NCBI RefSeq assembly: GCF_014205175.1
Contig: NZ_JACHNA010000001.1
Coordinates: 2,170,001 to 2,234,000, forward strand
DNA from: Micrococcus cohnii
GTDB lineage: Bacteria > Actinomycetota > Actinomycetes > Actinomycetales > Micrococcaceae
DNA length: 64,000 bases
Direction of reading: 5' to 3'
The translations under genes were made by a program, and so were the position numbers. Below, piece by piece: positions 56,714 through 64,000 of the stretch. The notes below the pieces were generated by a model. That model was not told where the DNA came from and did no database searches. It worked only from the letters and a program-made list of their open reading frames with translations. Numbering within the stretch: position 1 is the stretch's first letter; each line of letters opens with the position of its first letter.

Positions 56714-57244
56714 ATGCACTCCTCCGCACACTCCAAGACCCTGCTCGTCATGCGTCATGCCCAGGCCGGGTGGTCGGCCAGCGGCGACGATCACGACCGC
56801 GAGCTGACCGCTGCCGGGCATGAGCAGGCGCAGCGCATGGGGCAGTGGATTCTCGAGCAGGGGCTGCGCCCGGACCAGATCGTCTGCTCTGACGCCCAAC
56901 GCACGCGGCAGACCTGCGTATGGGTGTGTGAGCGGCTCGGGGAGGAGGCGCCGACGGCCTCGCTCGACTCACGTCTCTACGGGGCCGACGCGGCACGCGC
57001 GCTCAGCGTGATCAATGAGACCGAGGAGCGGGTGGGCGCGATGCTGGTGATCGGGCACATGCCGTGGGTGCAGGAGCTCGGCTTGCGTCTGCTCAGTGTG
57101 GAGTCGGAGCAGTCCGCGTCACTCGAGATGGCCGAACAGATGCCCCCGGCCGGGCTGCAGGTGTTCCGCGTGCCGGGCGTCTGGGCCGAGCTCGACGGGC
57201 GGGACGCCGACCTGCTCCGCTTTGTGACGCCCGAGACCGTCTGA
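56714..57244 (+). CDS. SixA-type histidine phosphatase
   Basis: The protein has 176 residues. LLVMRHAQAGWSASG holds the catalytic RHG/RHA histidine. The second histidine is in VIGHMPWVQELG. DAQRTRQTCVWVCERLGEE is the helix after the phosphate loop. SixA removes phosphate from histidine of signalling proteins; in actinobacteria the target is unknown. TATGGT is 6 nt from the ATG. The position after the winged-helix gene may be coincidental. Confidence 0.88.
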   Translation: MHSSAHSKTLLVMRHAQAGWSASGDDHDRELTAAGHEQAQRMGQWILEQGLRPDQIVCSDAQRTRQTCVWVCERLGEEAPTASLDSRLYGADAARALSVINETEERVGAMLVIGHMPWVQELGLRLLSVESEQSASLEMAEQMPPAGLQVFRVPGVWAELDGRDADLLRFVTPETV

Positions 57245-57313
57245 GAGGAGGAGGGCCCGCGCCTGCGCGCCAGGGATGAGGAGGCTCCGGCGCGTCGAAG
57301 ACTCCGGCACGTC

Positions 57314-57344
57314 GAAGGCCCCGGCGGTCACCGCCGGGGCCTTC
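57314..57344. terminator. Perfect hairpin between sixA-like gene and tRNA-Arg
   Basis: A 14-bp perfect stem (57314-57327 and 57331-57344) with a TCA loop lies 9 nt from the tRNA 3' end and 70 bp after the phosphatase gene. It can end both converging transcripts. Confidence 0.8.
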
Positions 57345-57352
57345 ATGGATGG

Positions 57353-57426
<74 letters not shown>

Positions 57427-57689
57427 ATCTTCTGTTGTCGGTTCGGGGCGTCTCCGCCTCGAACTCGTAAAACTCTACACGGGGTTCGCGCTCGATGCAA
57501 AACCGGCTGGTCGTTCGTGCTCGGGCGGGCGCGCTGCCGGTCCGACGTCGGGCGGGGCGCCCGGTGGCGTCAGGTACCATTGCCCGTACCGCGAGACCAC
57601 AATGATGTGGTGCTGCGCCCGTGGTGGCGCGCGCCTGCGTGTGTGTGGAGCGGAACGGCCCAGGATCGTCAATGGGAGGAATCCCCACC

Positions 57690-59552
57690 ATGGCTGACAA
57701 CGCCACCACCGCGTTCGCGGAGCGTGCCACCGCCAACGCGCCCACCGACTACGCCCAGCTGCTCGACTGGGTCGCTCGGGTCGCCGAGCTCACCCAGCCC
57801 GACGCTGTGCACTGGGTGGACGGCTCGCAGGAAGAGAACGACCGCCTCGCCGCTGAACTCGTCGAGGCCGGCACTCTGACCAAGCTCGCCGAGGACAAGT
57901 TCCCGAACTCCTATGCGGCGTTCTCCGACCCGGCCGATGTCGCTCGCGTCGAGGACCGCACCTTCATCTGCTCCGAGAAGGAGCAGGACGCCGGATTCAC
58001 GAACAACTGGATGGAGCCCGCGAAGATGCGGGGCATCCTGGACGAGGCGTTCGCCGGTTCCATGCGCGGCCGCACCATGTACGTCATCCCGTTCGTCATG
58101 GGCCACCTTGACGCCGAGGACCCCAAGTACGGCGTGGAGCTCACGGACTCCGCCTACGTGGTGATGTCCATGCGCATCATGGCCCGCATCGGCACCGAGG
58201 TGCTCGAGAAGATGTCGGCTGAGCAGGCGTTCTACGTGCCGGCCGTGCACTCGGTGGGCGCTCCGCTCGAGCCCGGCCAGGAGGATGTGCCGTGGCCGTG
58301 CAACGAAACCAAGTGGATCGTGCACTTCCCCGAGGAGCGCTCGATCTGGTCCTACGGTTCCGGCTACGGCGGCAACGCGCTGCTGGGCAAGAAGTGCTAC
58401 GCGCTGCGCATCGCCTCGGTCATGGCCCGTGACGAGGGCTGGCTCGCCGAGCACATGCTGATCCTCAAGCTGACCAGCCCGGAGGGCAAGGCGTACCACA
58501 TCGCCGGTGCCTTCCCGTCGGCCTGCGGCAAGACCAACCTCGCCCTCATCGACCCGACCGTGGAGGGCTGGAAGGCCGAGACCCTGGGCGACGACATCAC
58601 CTGGATCCGCCCGGGCAAGGACGGCGAGTTCCGCGTCATCAACCCGGAGGCCGGCTACTTCGGCGTCGCCCCGGGCACCGGCTGGTCCACGAATCCGAAC
58701 GCGATGCGCGCCATCGCCAAGGGCAACTCGATCTTCACCAACGTCGCCCTCACCGACGACGGCGGCGTCTGGTGGGAGGGCATGACCGAGGAGAAGCCCG
58801 CGCACCTGACCGACTGGCGTGGCAACGACTGGACCCCGGAGTCCGGGACCCCGGCGGCCCACCCGAACTCGCGGTTCTGCACCCCGATCAACCAGACCGA
58901 CATGCTGGCGGACGAGTACACCGACCCGGCGGGCGTGCGCCTCGACGCGATCCTCTTCGGCGGCCGCCGCAAGACCACCGTGCCGCTGGTGACCGAGTCC
59001 TTCGACTGGGAGGACGGCGTGCTCAAGGGTGCGACCCTCTCCTCGGAAACCACCGCGGCCGCCGCCGGCGCCGTGGGCGTGGTTCGCCGCGACCCGATGG
59101 CGATGCTGCCGTTCCTCGGCTACGACGCCGGCGACTACCTGGCGCACTGGGCCAAGGTCTCGGGTGAGTGCGACCCGGAGAAGCTGCCCCGCATCTACCT
59201 GGTGAACTGGTTCCGTCGCAACCGGGACGGCGGCTTCGCCTGGCCCGGCTTCGGCGAGAACTCGCGCGTGCTCAAGTGGGTCGTGGAACGTCTCGAAGGC
59301 AAGGCCGACGCGACCGAAACCCCGATCGGCCACGTGCCGACCCCGGAGTCGCTCGACCTGACCGGCATCGAGGTCAAGGACGCCGACCTCGAGGATGCAC
59401 TGAAGGTCGACCCGGTCGAGTGGGAGACGGAGAACGAGCTCATCGCCGAGTGGCTCGAGAAGTTCGGCGGCACCCTGCCGGAGTCGGTGCGCGCGAAGTT
59501 CGACGCGCAGCGGGAGCGCTTCGAGGCGCAGAAGGCCCGCGCCCAGGCCTGA
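57690..59552 (+). CDS. pckG: Phosphoenolpyruvate carboxykinase (GTP)
   Basis: The protein has 620 residues, the length of GTP-type PEPCK. The kinase-1a and active-site loops are in [20 protein letters not shown]. Other hallmarks are [43 protein letters not shown] and [12 protein letters not shown]. It forms PEP from oxaloacetate in gluconeogenesis, fitting growth on organic and amino acids (serine, glycine and acyl-CoA pathways in this window). GGGAGGA lies at good distance from the ATG at 57690. The 263-bp gap before it holds no gene and probably its promoter. Confidence 0.97.
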   Translation: MADNATTAFAERATANAPTDYAQLLDWVARVAELTQPDAVHWVDGSQEENDRLAAELVEAGTLTKLAEDKFPNSYAAFSDPADVARVEDRTFICSEKEQDAGFTNNWMEPAKMRGILDEAFAGSMRGRTMYVIPFVMGHLDAEDPKYGVELTDSAYVVMSMRIMARIGTEVLEKMSAEQAFYVPAVHSVGAPLEPGQEDVPWPCNETKWIVHFPEERSIWSYGSGYGGNALLGKKCYALRIASVMARDEGWLAEHMLILKLTSPEGKAYHIAGAFPSACGKTNLALIDPTVEGWKAETLGDDITWIRPGKDGEFRVINPEAGYFGVAPGTGWSTNPNAMRAIAKGNSIFTNVALTDDGGVWWEGMTEEKPAHLTDWRGNDWTPESGTPAAHPNSRFCTPINQTDMLADEYTDPAGVRLDAILFGGRRKTTVPLVTESFDWEDGVLKGATLSSETTAAAAGAVGVVRRDPMAMLPFLGYDAGDYLAHWAKVSGECDPEKLPRIYLVNWFRRNRDGGFAWPGFGENSRVLKWVVERLEGKADATETPIGHVPTPESLDLTGIEVKDADLEDALKVDPVEWETENELIAEWLEKFGGTLPESVRAKFDAQRERFEAQKARAQA

Positions 59553-59583
59553 CCTGCACGGCGGGCCACCCGGCCCTCGACGA

Positions 59584-59623
59584 CCGCGACCCCCTCACTT
59601 CCGCGGAGGTGAGGGGGTCGCGG
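59584..59623. terminator. Perfect hairpin after pckG
   Basis: A 15-bp perfect stem (59584-59598 and 59609-59623) with a 10-nt loop lies between the convergent pckG and the first lipoprotein gene. It probably serves both directions. Confidence 0.85.
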
Positions 59624-59638
59624 CATGTGCTCGGTCTG

Positions 59639-60436
59639 TCAGGGGCGTTTGACGGCGTCGTCGAGGAAGCCCTTTGTGGAGGTCGGCGAGGGGGTGGGGG
59701 CCGACGGGTCGAAGGGCTCTCTGGCTGTCACGCCTTCCGGGCCCGTGGGGACGGGGGTTTGGGTGGATTCGGGCAGGGGGACGGGCCCGGGTTGGGCGTC
59801 GGGGATGGCGTGGGTATCGCCCTGCCCGTCCTTGAAGATGTCTGCGCTGTCGTCGAGGCGGGAGACGGTCATCTTGTGTCCCTCGGGCATTTTCAAGCAG
59901 GGGGCGCTGGCGTAGAGGGTGAGGCGTGGGCGGTTCCCGCTGTCCTCGTAGGCCAACGTGAGAGTGAGTTCCAGGTCGGGTCGGGAGCCTTGGTACATGG
60001 TGACGTTGCCGGAGCCCCACTGTTCGTCGGGGCGGGTGGTCCAGCCCTGCTTCTCGGCTTGGGCACGCAGGGAGGCGCCGACCTTTCGGGCGACGTCCTC
60101 GTCACGGACGTCCACGGTGACGACTCCCCTGACCTCGGTGAGCAGGGGGCGCTTTTCGTAGGGGGTGGTGGGTTGGCAGGTCTCTTCGCCGAGGGTGTCG
60201 AGGGTCTTGGCTCCCATGGACCGGGCGAGGTCGGGCATCTCCCGTTCGAGGGTCTCGAGTTGGCGGGTGGAGAACTCCGCGTTCTCCTGTTTCGACCGGT
60301 CGGCCTTGGGCGGGGGCCACTGAGTCGACTGGGCGTCGTCGGCGGTGGGGGCGAGCGCGCAGCTTGTCAGTAGCCCAGTTAACAGAAGCAGGCAGGCTGC
60401 TGTCGCTGTCGTGGCCTGGTGTCTGTTCCGTGGCAT
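59639..60436 (-). CDS. Tandem-array lipoprotein, copy 1
   Basis: The protein has 265 residues. The signal peptide has the lipobox LTSC at about residue 26. A shared central domain follows: KADRSKQENAEFSTRQLETL, the helix REMPDLARSMGAKTLDTL, a first Cys (EETCQPTTPYEKRPLL), a VVTVDVRDEDVARKVGASLR segment, and a second Cys (YASAPCLKMPEGHKMTV). A Pro/Ser-rich carboxy tail ends KGFLDDAVKRP. It belongs to a family with two neighbouring copies. Its likely place is the outer membrane face. In context it could be an immunity or chaperone lipoprotein for the hydrolase at 62058-64000. No enzymatic motif is visible. Confidence 0.7.
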   Translation of the reverse strand: MPRNRHQATTATAACLLLLTGLLTSCALAPTADDAQSTQWPPPKADRSKQENAEFSTRQLETLEREMPDLARSMGAKTLDTLGEETCQPTTPYEKRPLLTEVRGVVTVDVRDEDVARKVGASLRAQAEKQGWTTRPDEQWGSGNVTMYQGSRPDLELTLTLAYEDSGNRPRLTLYASAPCLKMPEGHKMTVSRLDDSADIFKDGQGDTHAIPDAQPGPVPLPESTQTPVPTGPEGVTAREPFDPSAPTPSPTSTKGFLDDAVKRP

Positions 60437-60448
60437 GGGCCCAGTCTG

Positions 60449-61255
60449 TCAGGGGCGTTGGACGGCGTCGTCGAGGAAGCCCTTTGTGGAGGTCGGCGAG
60501 GGGGTGGAGGCCGACGGGTCGGATGGTTCTCTGCCTGTCACGCCCTCTGGGCCCGTGGGGGCAGGGGTCTGAGTGGATTCCGGCAGGGGGGCGCGCCCGG
60601 GTTGGGCGTCGGGGACAGCATGCCTGATGCCTCCTTCCTCGACGAAGGCGTGAGCCATGGGGTCGAGTCGGGAGACGGTCATCTTGTGTCCCTCGGGCAT
60701 TTTCAAGCAGGGTCCGTCGGCGTAGAGGGTGAGGCGGGGATTGTTCCCGCTGTCCTTGTAGATGAGCATGAGGGTCAGTTCCTGTTCAGGGTGGGAACCT
60801 TGGTAGAACCTCGTGTTGCTGGAGCCCCACTCTTCCTCGGGGCGGGTGGTCCAGCCCTGCTTCTCGGCTTGGGCGCGCAGGGAGGTGCCGACCTTTCGGG
60901 CGACGTCCTCGTCACGGACGTCTACGGTGACGACGCCCTTGACCCGGGTGAGCAGGGGGCGCTTTTCGTAGGGGGTGGTGGGTTGGCAGGTCTCTTCGCC
61001 GAGGGTGTCGAGGGTCTTGGCGCCCATGGAGCGGGCGAGGTCGGGCATCTCCCGTTCGAGGGTCTCGAGTTGGCGGGTGGAGAACTCCGCGTTCTCCTGT
61101 TTAGACCGGTCCGCCTTGGGCGGGGGCCACTCAGTCGACTGGGCGTCGTTGGCAGTGGGGGCGAGCGCACAGCCGGTGATTCCGGTCAGCATCCCGGCTA
61201 ACAGCAGTAGGCAACCTGCTGTCGCTGTCGTGGCCTGGTGTCTGTTCCGTGGCAT
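60449..61255 (-). CDS. Tandem-array lipoprotein, copy 2
   Basis: The protein has 268 residues and is nearly identical to copy 1 over the signal peptide (MPRNRHQATTATA) and the central domain. The middle block differs (EEWGSSNTRFYQGSHPEQEL in place of QWGSGNVTMYQGSRPDLEL). It shares LDPMAHAFVEEGG with copy 3 instead of copy 1. The lipobox is ITGC. The gap to copy 1 is 12 bp, with no terminator, so the array is one transcript from the right. Confidence 0.7.
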   Translation of the reverse strand: MPRNRHQATTATAGCLLLLAGMLTGITGCALAPTANDAQSTEWPPPKADRSKQENAEFSTRQLETLEREMPDLARSMGAKTLDTLGEETCQPTTPYEKRPLLTRVKGVVTVDVRDEDVARKVGTSLRAQAEKQGWTTRPEEEWGSSNTRFYQGSHPEQELTLMLIYKDSGNNPRLTLYADGPCLKMPEGHKMTVSRLDPMAHAFVEEGGIRHAVPDAQPGRAPLPESTQTPAPTGPEGVTGREPSDPSASTPSPTSTKGFLDDAVQRP

Positions 61256-61270
61256 GGGCGGCCCAGTCTG

Positions 61271-62080
61271 TCAGGGGCGTTTGACGGCGTCGTCGAGGAA
61301 GCCCTTTGTGGAGGTCGATGAGGGGGTGGGGGCCGACGGGTCGGATGGTTCTCTGGCTGTCACGCCTTCCGGGCCCGTGGGGGCAGGGGTCTGAGTGGAT
61401 TCCGGCAGGGGGGCGCGCCCGGGTTGGGCGTCGGGGACAGCATGGGTGATGCCTCCTTCCTCGACGAAGGCGTGAGCCATGGGGTCGAGCCGGGAGACGG
61501 TCATCTTGTGTCCCTCGGGCATTCTCAGGCAGGGGGCGCTGGCGTAGAGGGTGAGGCGGGGATTGTTCCCGCTGTCCTCGTAGGCCAACGTGAGGGTGAG
61601 TTCCAGGTCGGGTCGGGAGCCTTGGTACATGGTGACGTTGCCGGAGCCCCACTGTTCCTCCGGGCGGGTGGTCCAGCCCTGCTTCTCGGCTTGGGCACGC
61701 AGGGAGGCACCAACCTTTCGGGCGACGTCCTCGTCACGGACTTCGACGTAGACGACTCCCTGGACCTCCGTGAGCAGGGGGCGCTTTTCGTAGGGGGTGG
61801 TGGCTTGGCAGGTCTTTTCCCGCAGGGTGTCGAGGGTCTTGGCTCCCATGGAGCGGGCGAGGTCGGGCATCTCCCGTTCGAGGGTCTCGAGTTGGCGGGT
61901 GGAGAACTCCGCGTTCTCCTGTTTCGAGCGCTTGGCCTGGGGCGGGGGCCACTCAGTCGACTGGGAGCTTGGCTCAGCCTTTCCAGTGTCGTCGTTCGGG
62001 GCGCATCCCATAATGAGACCTCCTGCCAGGGATAGCGTGCCAATCAGGGCGATGGACTTACGTGTGGAACGCTTCAGCAT
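61271..62080 (-). CDS. Tandem-array lipoprotein, copy 3
   Basis: The protein has about 269 residues. The start ATG at 62080 lies within the 3' end of the hydrolase gene (23-nt overlap), so translation is linked to it. Its signal peptide (LKRSTRKSIALIGTLSLAGG, lipobox IMGC) is unlike that of copies 1 and 2. The central and carboxy parts match the other two closely. It shares the GNVTMYQGSRPDLEL block and YASAPCL with copy 1 and the AHAFVEEGG block with copy 2. It is probably the ancestral member, because it keeps the overlap with the hydrolase gene. Confidence 0.7.
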   Translation of the reverse strand: MLKRSTRKSIALIGTLSLAGGLIMGCAPNDDTGKAEPSSQSTEWPPPQAKRSKQENAEFSTRQLETLEREMPDLARSMGAKTLDTLREKTCQATTPYEKRPLLTEVQGVVYVEVRDEDVARKVGASLRAQAEKQGWTTRPEEQWGSGNVTMYQGSRPDLELTLTLAYEDSGNNPRLTLYASAPCLRMPEGHKMTVSRLDPMAHAFVEEGGITHAVPDAQPGRAPLPESTQTPAPTGPEGVTAREPSDPSAPTPSSTSTKGFLDDAVKRP

Positions 62081-64000
62081 AAGCGACTTTCTTTGACTCG
62101 AAATCATCCTGGGTATCGATACCCTGTCGGCCCAGCGCGTCCGAGAAGAGGTCGTTGTCCCCCAGGTAAGGAATGACCGGCTCGCCGTAGATGAAAGCGG
62201 TCGCGTTCTGTTGGGAGGTGGATCCGCGCTCCAGCATGGCCATGTGTCCCCCGTTGTCCTGATCCTGGACCTTGGAATCGTCCTCCATTAGGCCGGCCTC
62301 CAGGCGTATGGCACCCATGAGCTGGTCTGGGTGGCCCCCGGAGAAGTAGCTTCCGGAGTTGGCGGCGCCGCCATGGTCCTGCGCGACGTCGATCTTGTCC
62401 GTCCTAGACTGGATCAGAGCCCGGTCGGCCTCCGGGCTGGCAACGTCTGCAAGCGAGCCGACTTCGTGGCCGGTGCCGGCCGGCGCCATGTACAGCACCT
62501 TGTCGGCGGTGAGGCCCTCCCGCTCGGCGGTGCCCTGCTTGGATGCTCCCGCAGAGTGAGCCACCCAGGTCTGGGTGGCGTTCACGGCCTCGCGGTCGAG
62601 AGCTCTGTCGAAGGCTGCCTGATTCGTGGCGTCGCGCTCGGCGAAGTCGGGGGTGGCGTTGTCGGCGATGAGAGACGTGAAGGTGTCTTCCTCTGTCAGA
62701 GGGTCTGTCTTGCCGGGGAACTGCCCGTCGGCCCAGTAGATCTCCACGGTTCCTTCACGCCCTTCCCCCATGGCATTAATTTTGTTGTTGTAGTCGCCGA
62801 CAGATTCCATGTCGGTATGAGTGCCGGGGGTAAAAGCAACGATGTTCTTCGTCTCTGGCGAGATATGCCCACGCATCGTAGCGATCTGTCCCTCGCCTTC
62901 GCGGGAAACACTGATGACTCGGTACTCCTCTCCAGAGGTTTTTGGGGAATTCGCGGGACGTTCGCGGTCATTCTGATACGCCTCCCACGCCATGTCTAGG
63001 CCATTCCTCTGCCTCTCAAGTCGTATCCGCTCCGCGTGCCACTTCTTCTTTTCGATCTGGGCTTTTACCTGACCTCCGGGGCCCGGGTAGAGCTGACCCC
63101 AGTTCGGCTCGTCCTCATACTTCTTCAAGGACTTTCCCACCTTGTGTCGGAGCCCTGCCACCGTGATCTCATTGACCGTGGCTCGTTCCTCCAGGGAGAC
63201 GCCGTTCAGGTTGCCAAACACATTGGGGTAGGTGAGCAGCAGACGCTGGCGGTCCTCGGTCGTGAGGGACTCCCATGCGCCGGCTACTTCGTCAACACCT
63301 CGACGGGAATGGCGCGGATCATGGGCGTCGATGGCGGTCTTCATGACGGCCTCGGCAGATCCCGGTGCCGGATGCTCAGGCAGCTTGTTGTCCACCAGCT
63401 TCTCCGCGAGCTCGGGATGGCTGTCCAGCCACTTGCGCAGATCATCGGCGTCCTTCCCCTTCAGCTCCTCCGCAATCGACTCGGGATCGGCCACCTGCCT
63501 CTCGGTCGCCAGGGACGCCGTCAGCCCCGTCAAGACACCACGTCCGGGCTCTGCAATCTCGCGCGTCTCCGGCAGGTCGTCCTTCTCGCCGCCGGTCACA
63601 GCCCGTAGAGCGGCCGCGAAGTCGGCCTGGACCTCGACCCACGTCCTTTCCAGGTCGGCGACTTCGCCGTTGAAGTACTCCACGCTCCTGCTGGCAGATG
63701 CGATCCGGGCCGGATCCTCGGAGGCGAGAGCGACGGCGCGCTCATCTGCCACAGTCGGCCGGAGGATCTCCAGAGAACGGTGCTGGAAGAGAACACCATC
63801 GCACTGCCCGGCGAAGTCGTTGAGGAGGTCGGCGGCGCGGTCGAGCGCGTGCCGCCAGGCATCCACCGGGTCGTCCAGGAGGGCCAGGCCCGTCCACACG
63901 CGCTCCTGTGTGGCGTTGTGCTGGTACGCGCTGCGCAGTCCCCGCCAGGAGGAGTGGGCGTCGTCGAGGTGCTCGCGGACCTGGGTGGATTTTTCGCGAA
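62058..64000 (-). CDS. Putative secreted alpha/beta hydrolase effector with a helical amino-terminal domain (partial)
   Basis: The frame stays open to the window edge, so the true start lies outside; at least 647 codons are visible. The first visible part is helical and WXG100-like (STQVREHLDDAHSSWRGLRS, later VDAWRHALDRAADLLNDFAG). A long helical middle follows. From about residue 325 (counted from the GTG at 63899) comes an alpha/beta hydrolase of DUF1023 style: VAFTPGTHTDMESVGDYNNK, nucleophile elbow AHSAGA with Ser449, MAPAGTGHEVGSL, and a candidate base in GGHMAML (His552). No signal peptide is visible. A WXG-like start suggests type VII secretion. I infer a lipase or esterase effector. 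Confidence 0.6.
   Translation of the reverse strand, partial: REKSTQVREHLDDAHSSWRGLRSAYQHNATQERVWTGLALLDDPVDAWRHALDRAADLLNDFAGQCDGVLFQHRSLEILRPTVADERAVALASEDPARIASASRSVEYFNGEVADLERTWVEVQADFAAALRAVTGGEKDDLPETREIAEPGRGVLTGLTASLATERQVADPESIAEELKGKDADDLRKWLDSHPELAEKLVDNKLPEHPAPGSAEAVMKTAIDAHDPRHSRRGVDEVAGAWESLTTEDRQRLLLTYPNVFGNLNGVSLEERATVNEITVAGLRHKVGKSLKKYEDEPNWGQLYPGPGGQVKAQIEKKKWHAERIRLERQRNGLDMAWEAYQNDRERPANSPKTSGEEYRVISVSREGEGQIATMRGHISPETKNIVAFTPGTHTDMESVGDYNNKINAMGEGREGTVEIYWADGQFPGKTDPLTEEDTFTSLIADNATPDFAERDATNQAAFDRALDREAVNATQTWVAHSAGASKQGTAEREGLTADKVLYMAPAGTGHEVGSLADVASPEADRALIQSRTDKIDVAQDHGGAANSGSYFSGGHPDQLMGAIRLEAGLMEDDSKVQDQDNGGHMAMLERGSTSQQNATAFIYGEPVIPYLGDNDLFSDALGRQGIDTQDDFESKKVAYAEAFHT

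Overview
The window is high-GC bacterial DNA with dense, mostly short-spaced genes, strong G/C third-position bias and very many antisense shadow ORFs. The gene content (GTP-type PEP carboxykinase, full-length Lhr helicase, GlgC, Nei2-type glycosylase, DUF4916-type NUDIX protein, AbiEi/DUF559 protein, glycine riboswitch on gcvP-gcvT) and the many apparently leaderless genes fit an actinobacterium of the order Micrococcales, probably Micrococcaceae (Micrococcus/Kocuria-like). The genus is an inference. The window looks chromosomal. I see no insertion sequence, prophage, CRISPR array or replication origin.

Layout. 0-7.6 kb: metabolic and housekeeping genes (pyruvate:quinone oxidoreductase fragment, 2OG-Fe(II) oxygenase, HAD phosphatase, TspO-like protein, YihY/BrkB membrane protein, L-serine dehydratase, NUDIX hydrolase). 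7.7-13.5 kb: an electron-transfer and acyl-CoA block (etfB-etfA, a b-type cytochrome with a repeat-bearing tail, a 3-hydroxyisobutyryl-CoA hydrolase-like protein, then a thioesterase on the other strand). 13.6-18.5 kb: an ectoine synthase gene without ectA or ectB nearby, divergent from a tandem glycine riboswitch that leads into gcvP-gcvT. 18.7-25.4 kb: a membrane protein with a degenerate nuclease fold, a NarL-type two-component system with a tiny secreted peptide gene in front of the kinase, two unknown membrane proteins, an M20 amidohydrolase and a monooxygenase-like protein. 25.7-38.5 kb: an ABC exporter, tgt, a possible small RNA, a restriction-modification/DUF3800 pair, a FUSC protein, a glutamine amidotransferase, and an accessory-looking stretch with palindromic and tandem repeats around an AbiEi/DUF559 protein. 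38.7-47.2 kb: a large coiled-coil membrane protein, a DedA protein, a pseudouridine synthase, a gene remnant with an orphan lipoprotein, glgC, a DNA glycosylase and small genes. 47.3-59.6 kb: lhr-rlmH, a secreted hydrolase, tRNA-Ser(CGA), tadA, upp, a receiverless winged-helix regulator, a SixA-type phosphatase, tRNA-Arg(ACG) and pckG. 59.6-64 kb: three near-identical lipoprotein genes behind a large alpha/beta-hydrolase protein that runs off the window edge.

Two arrangements stand out as possibly undescribed systems. The first is the peptide/histidine kinase/response regulator unit at 19.6-22.0 kb. A leaderless 74-residue secreted precursor ending in a short two-cysteine peptide overlaps the kinase gene by 4 bp, and the regulator gene is divergent. 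This is the layout expected of a self-sensing peptide circuit. The second is the 59.6-64 kb unit: a protein with a helical amino-terminal part and a DUF1023-like hydrolase core, followed by a triplicated, mosaic lipoprotein array. It resembles a secreted lipase effector with amplified lipoprotein immunity or chaperone genes. A related-looking orphan lipoprotein behind a gene remnant lies at 43.2-44.0 kb.

At many gene starts a -10-like hexamer sits 6-7 nt directly before ATG/GTG with no Shine-Dalgarno sequence. I read these as leaderless transcripts and give them as a separate finding, because they also help decide starts.
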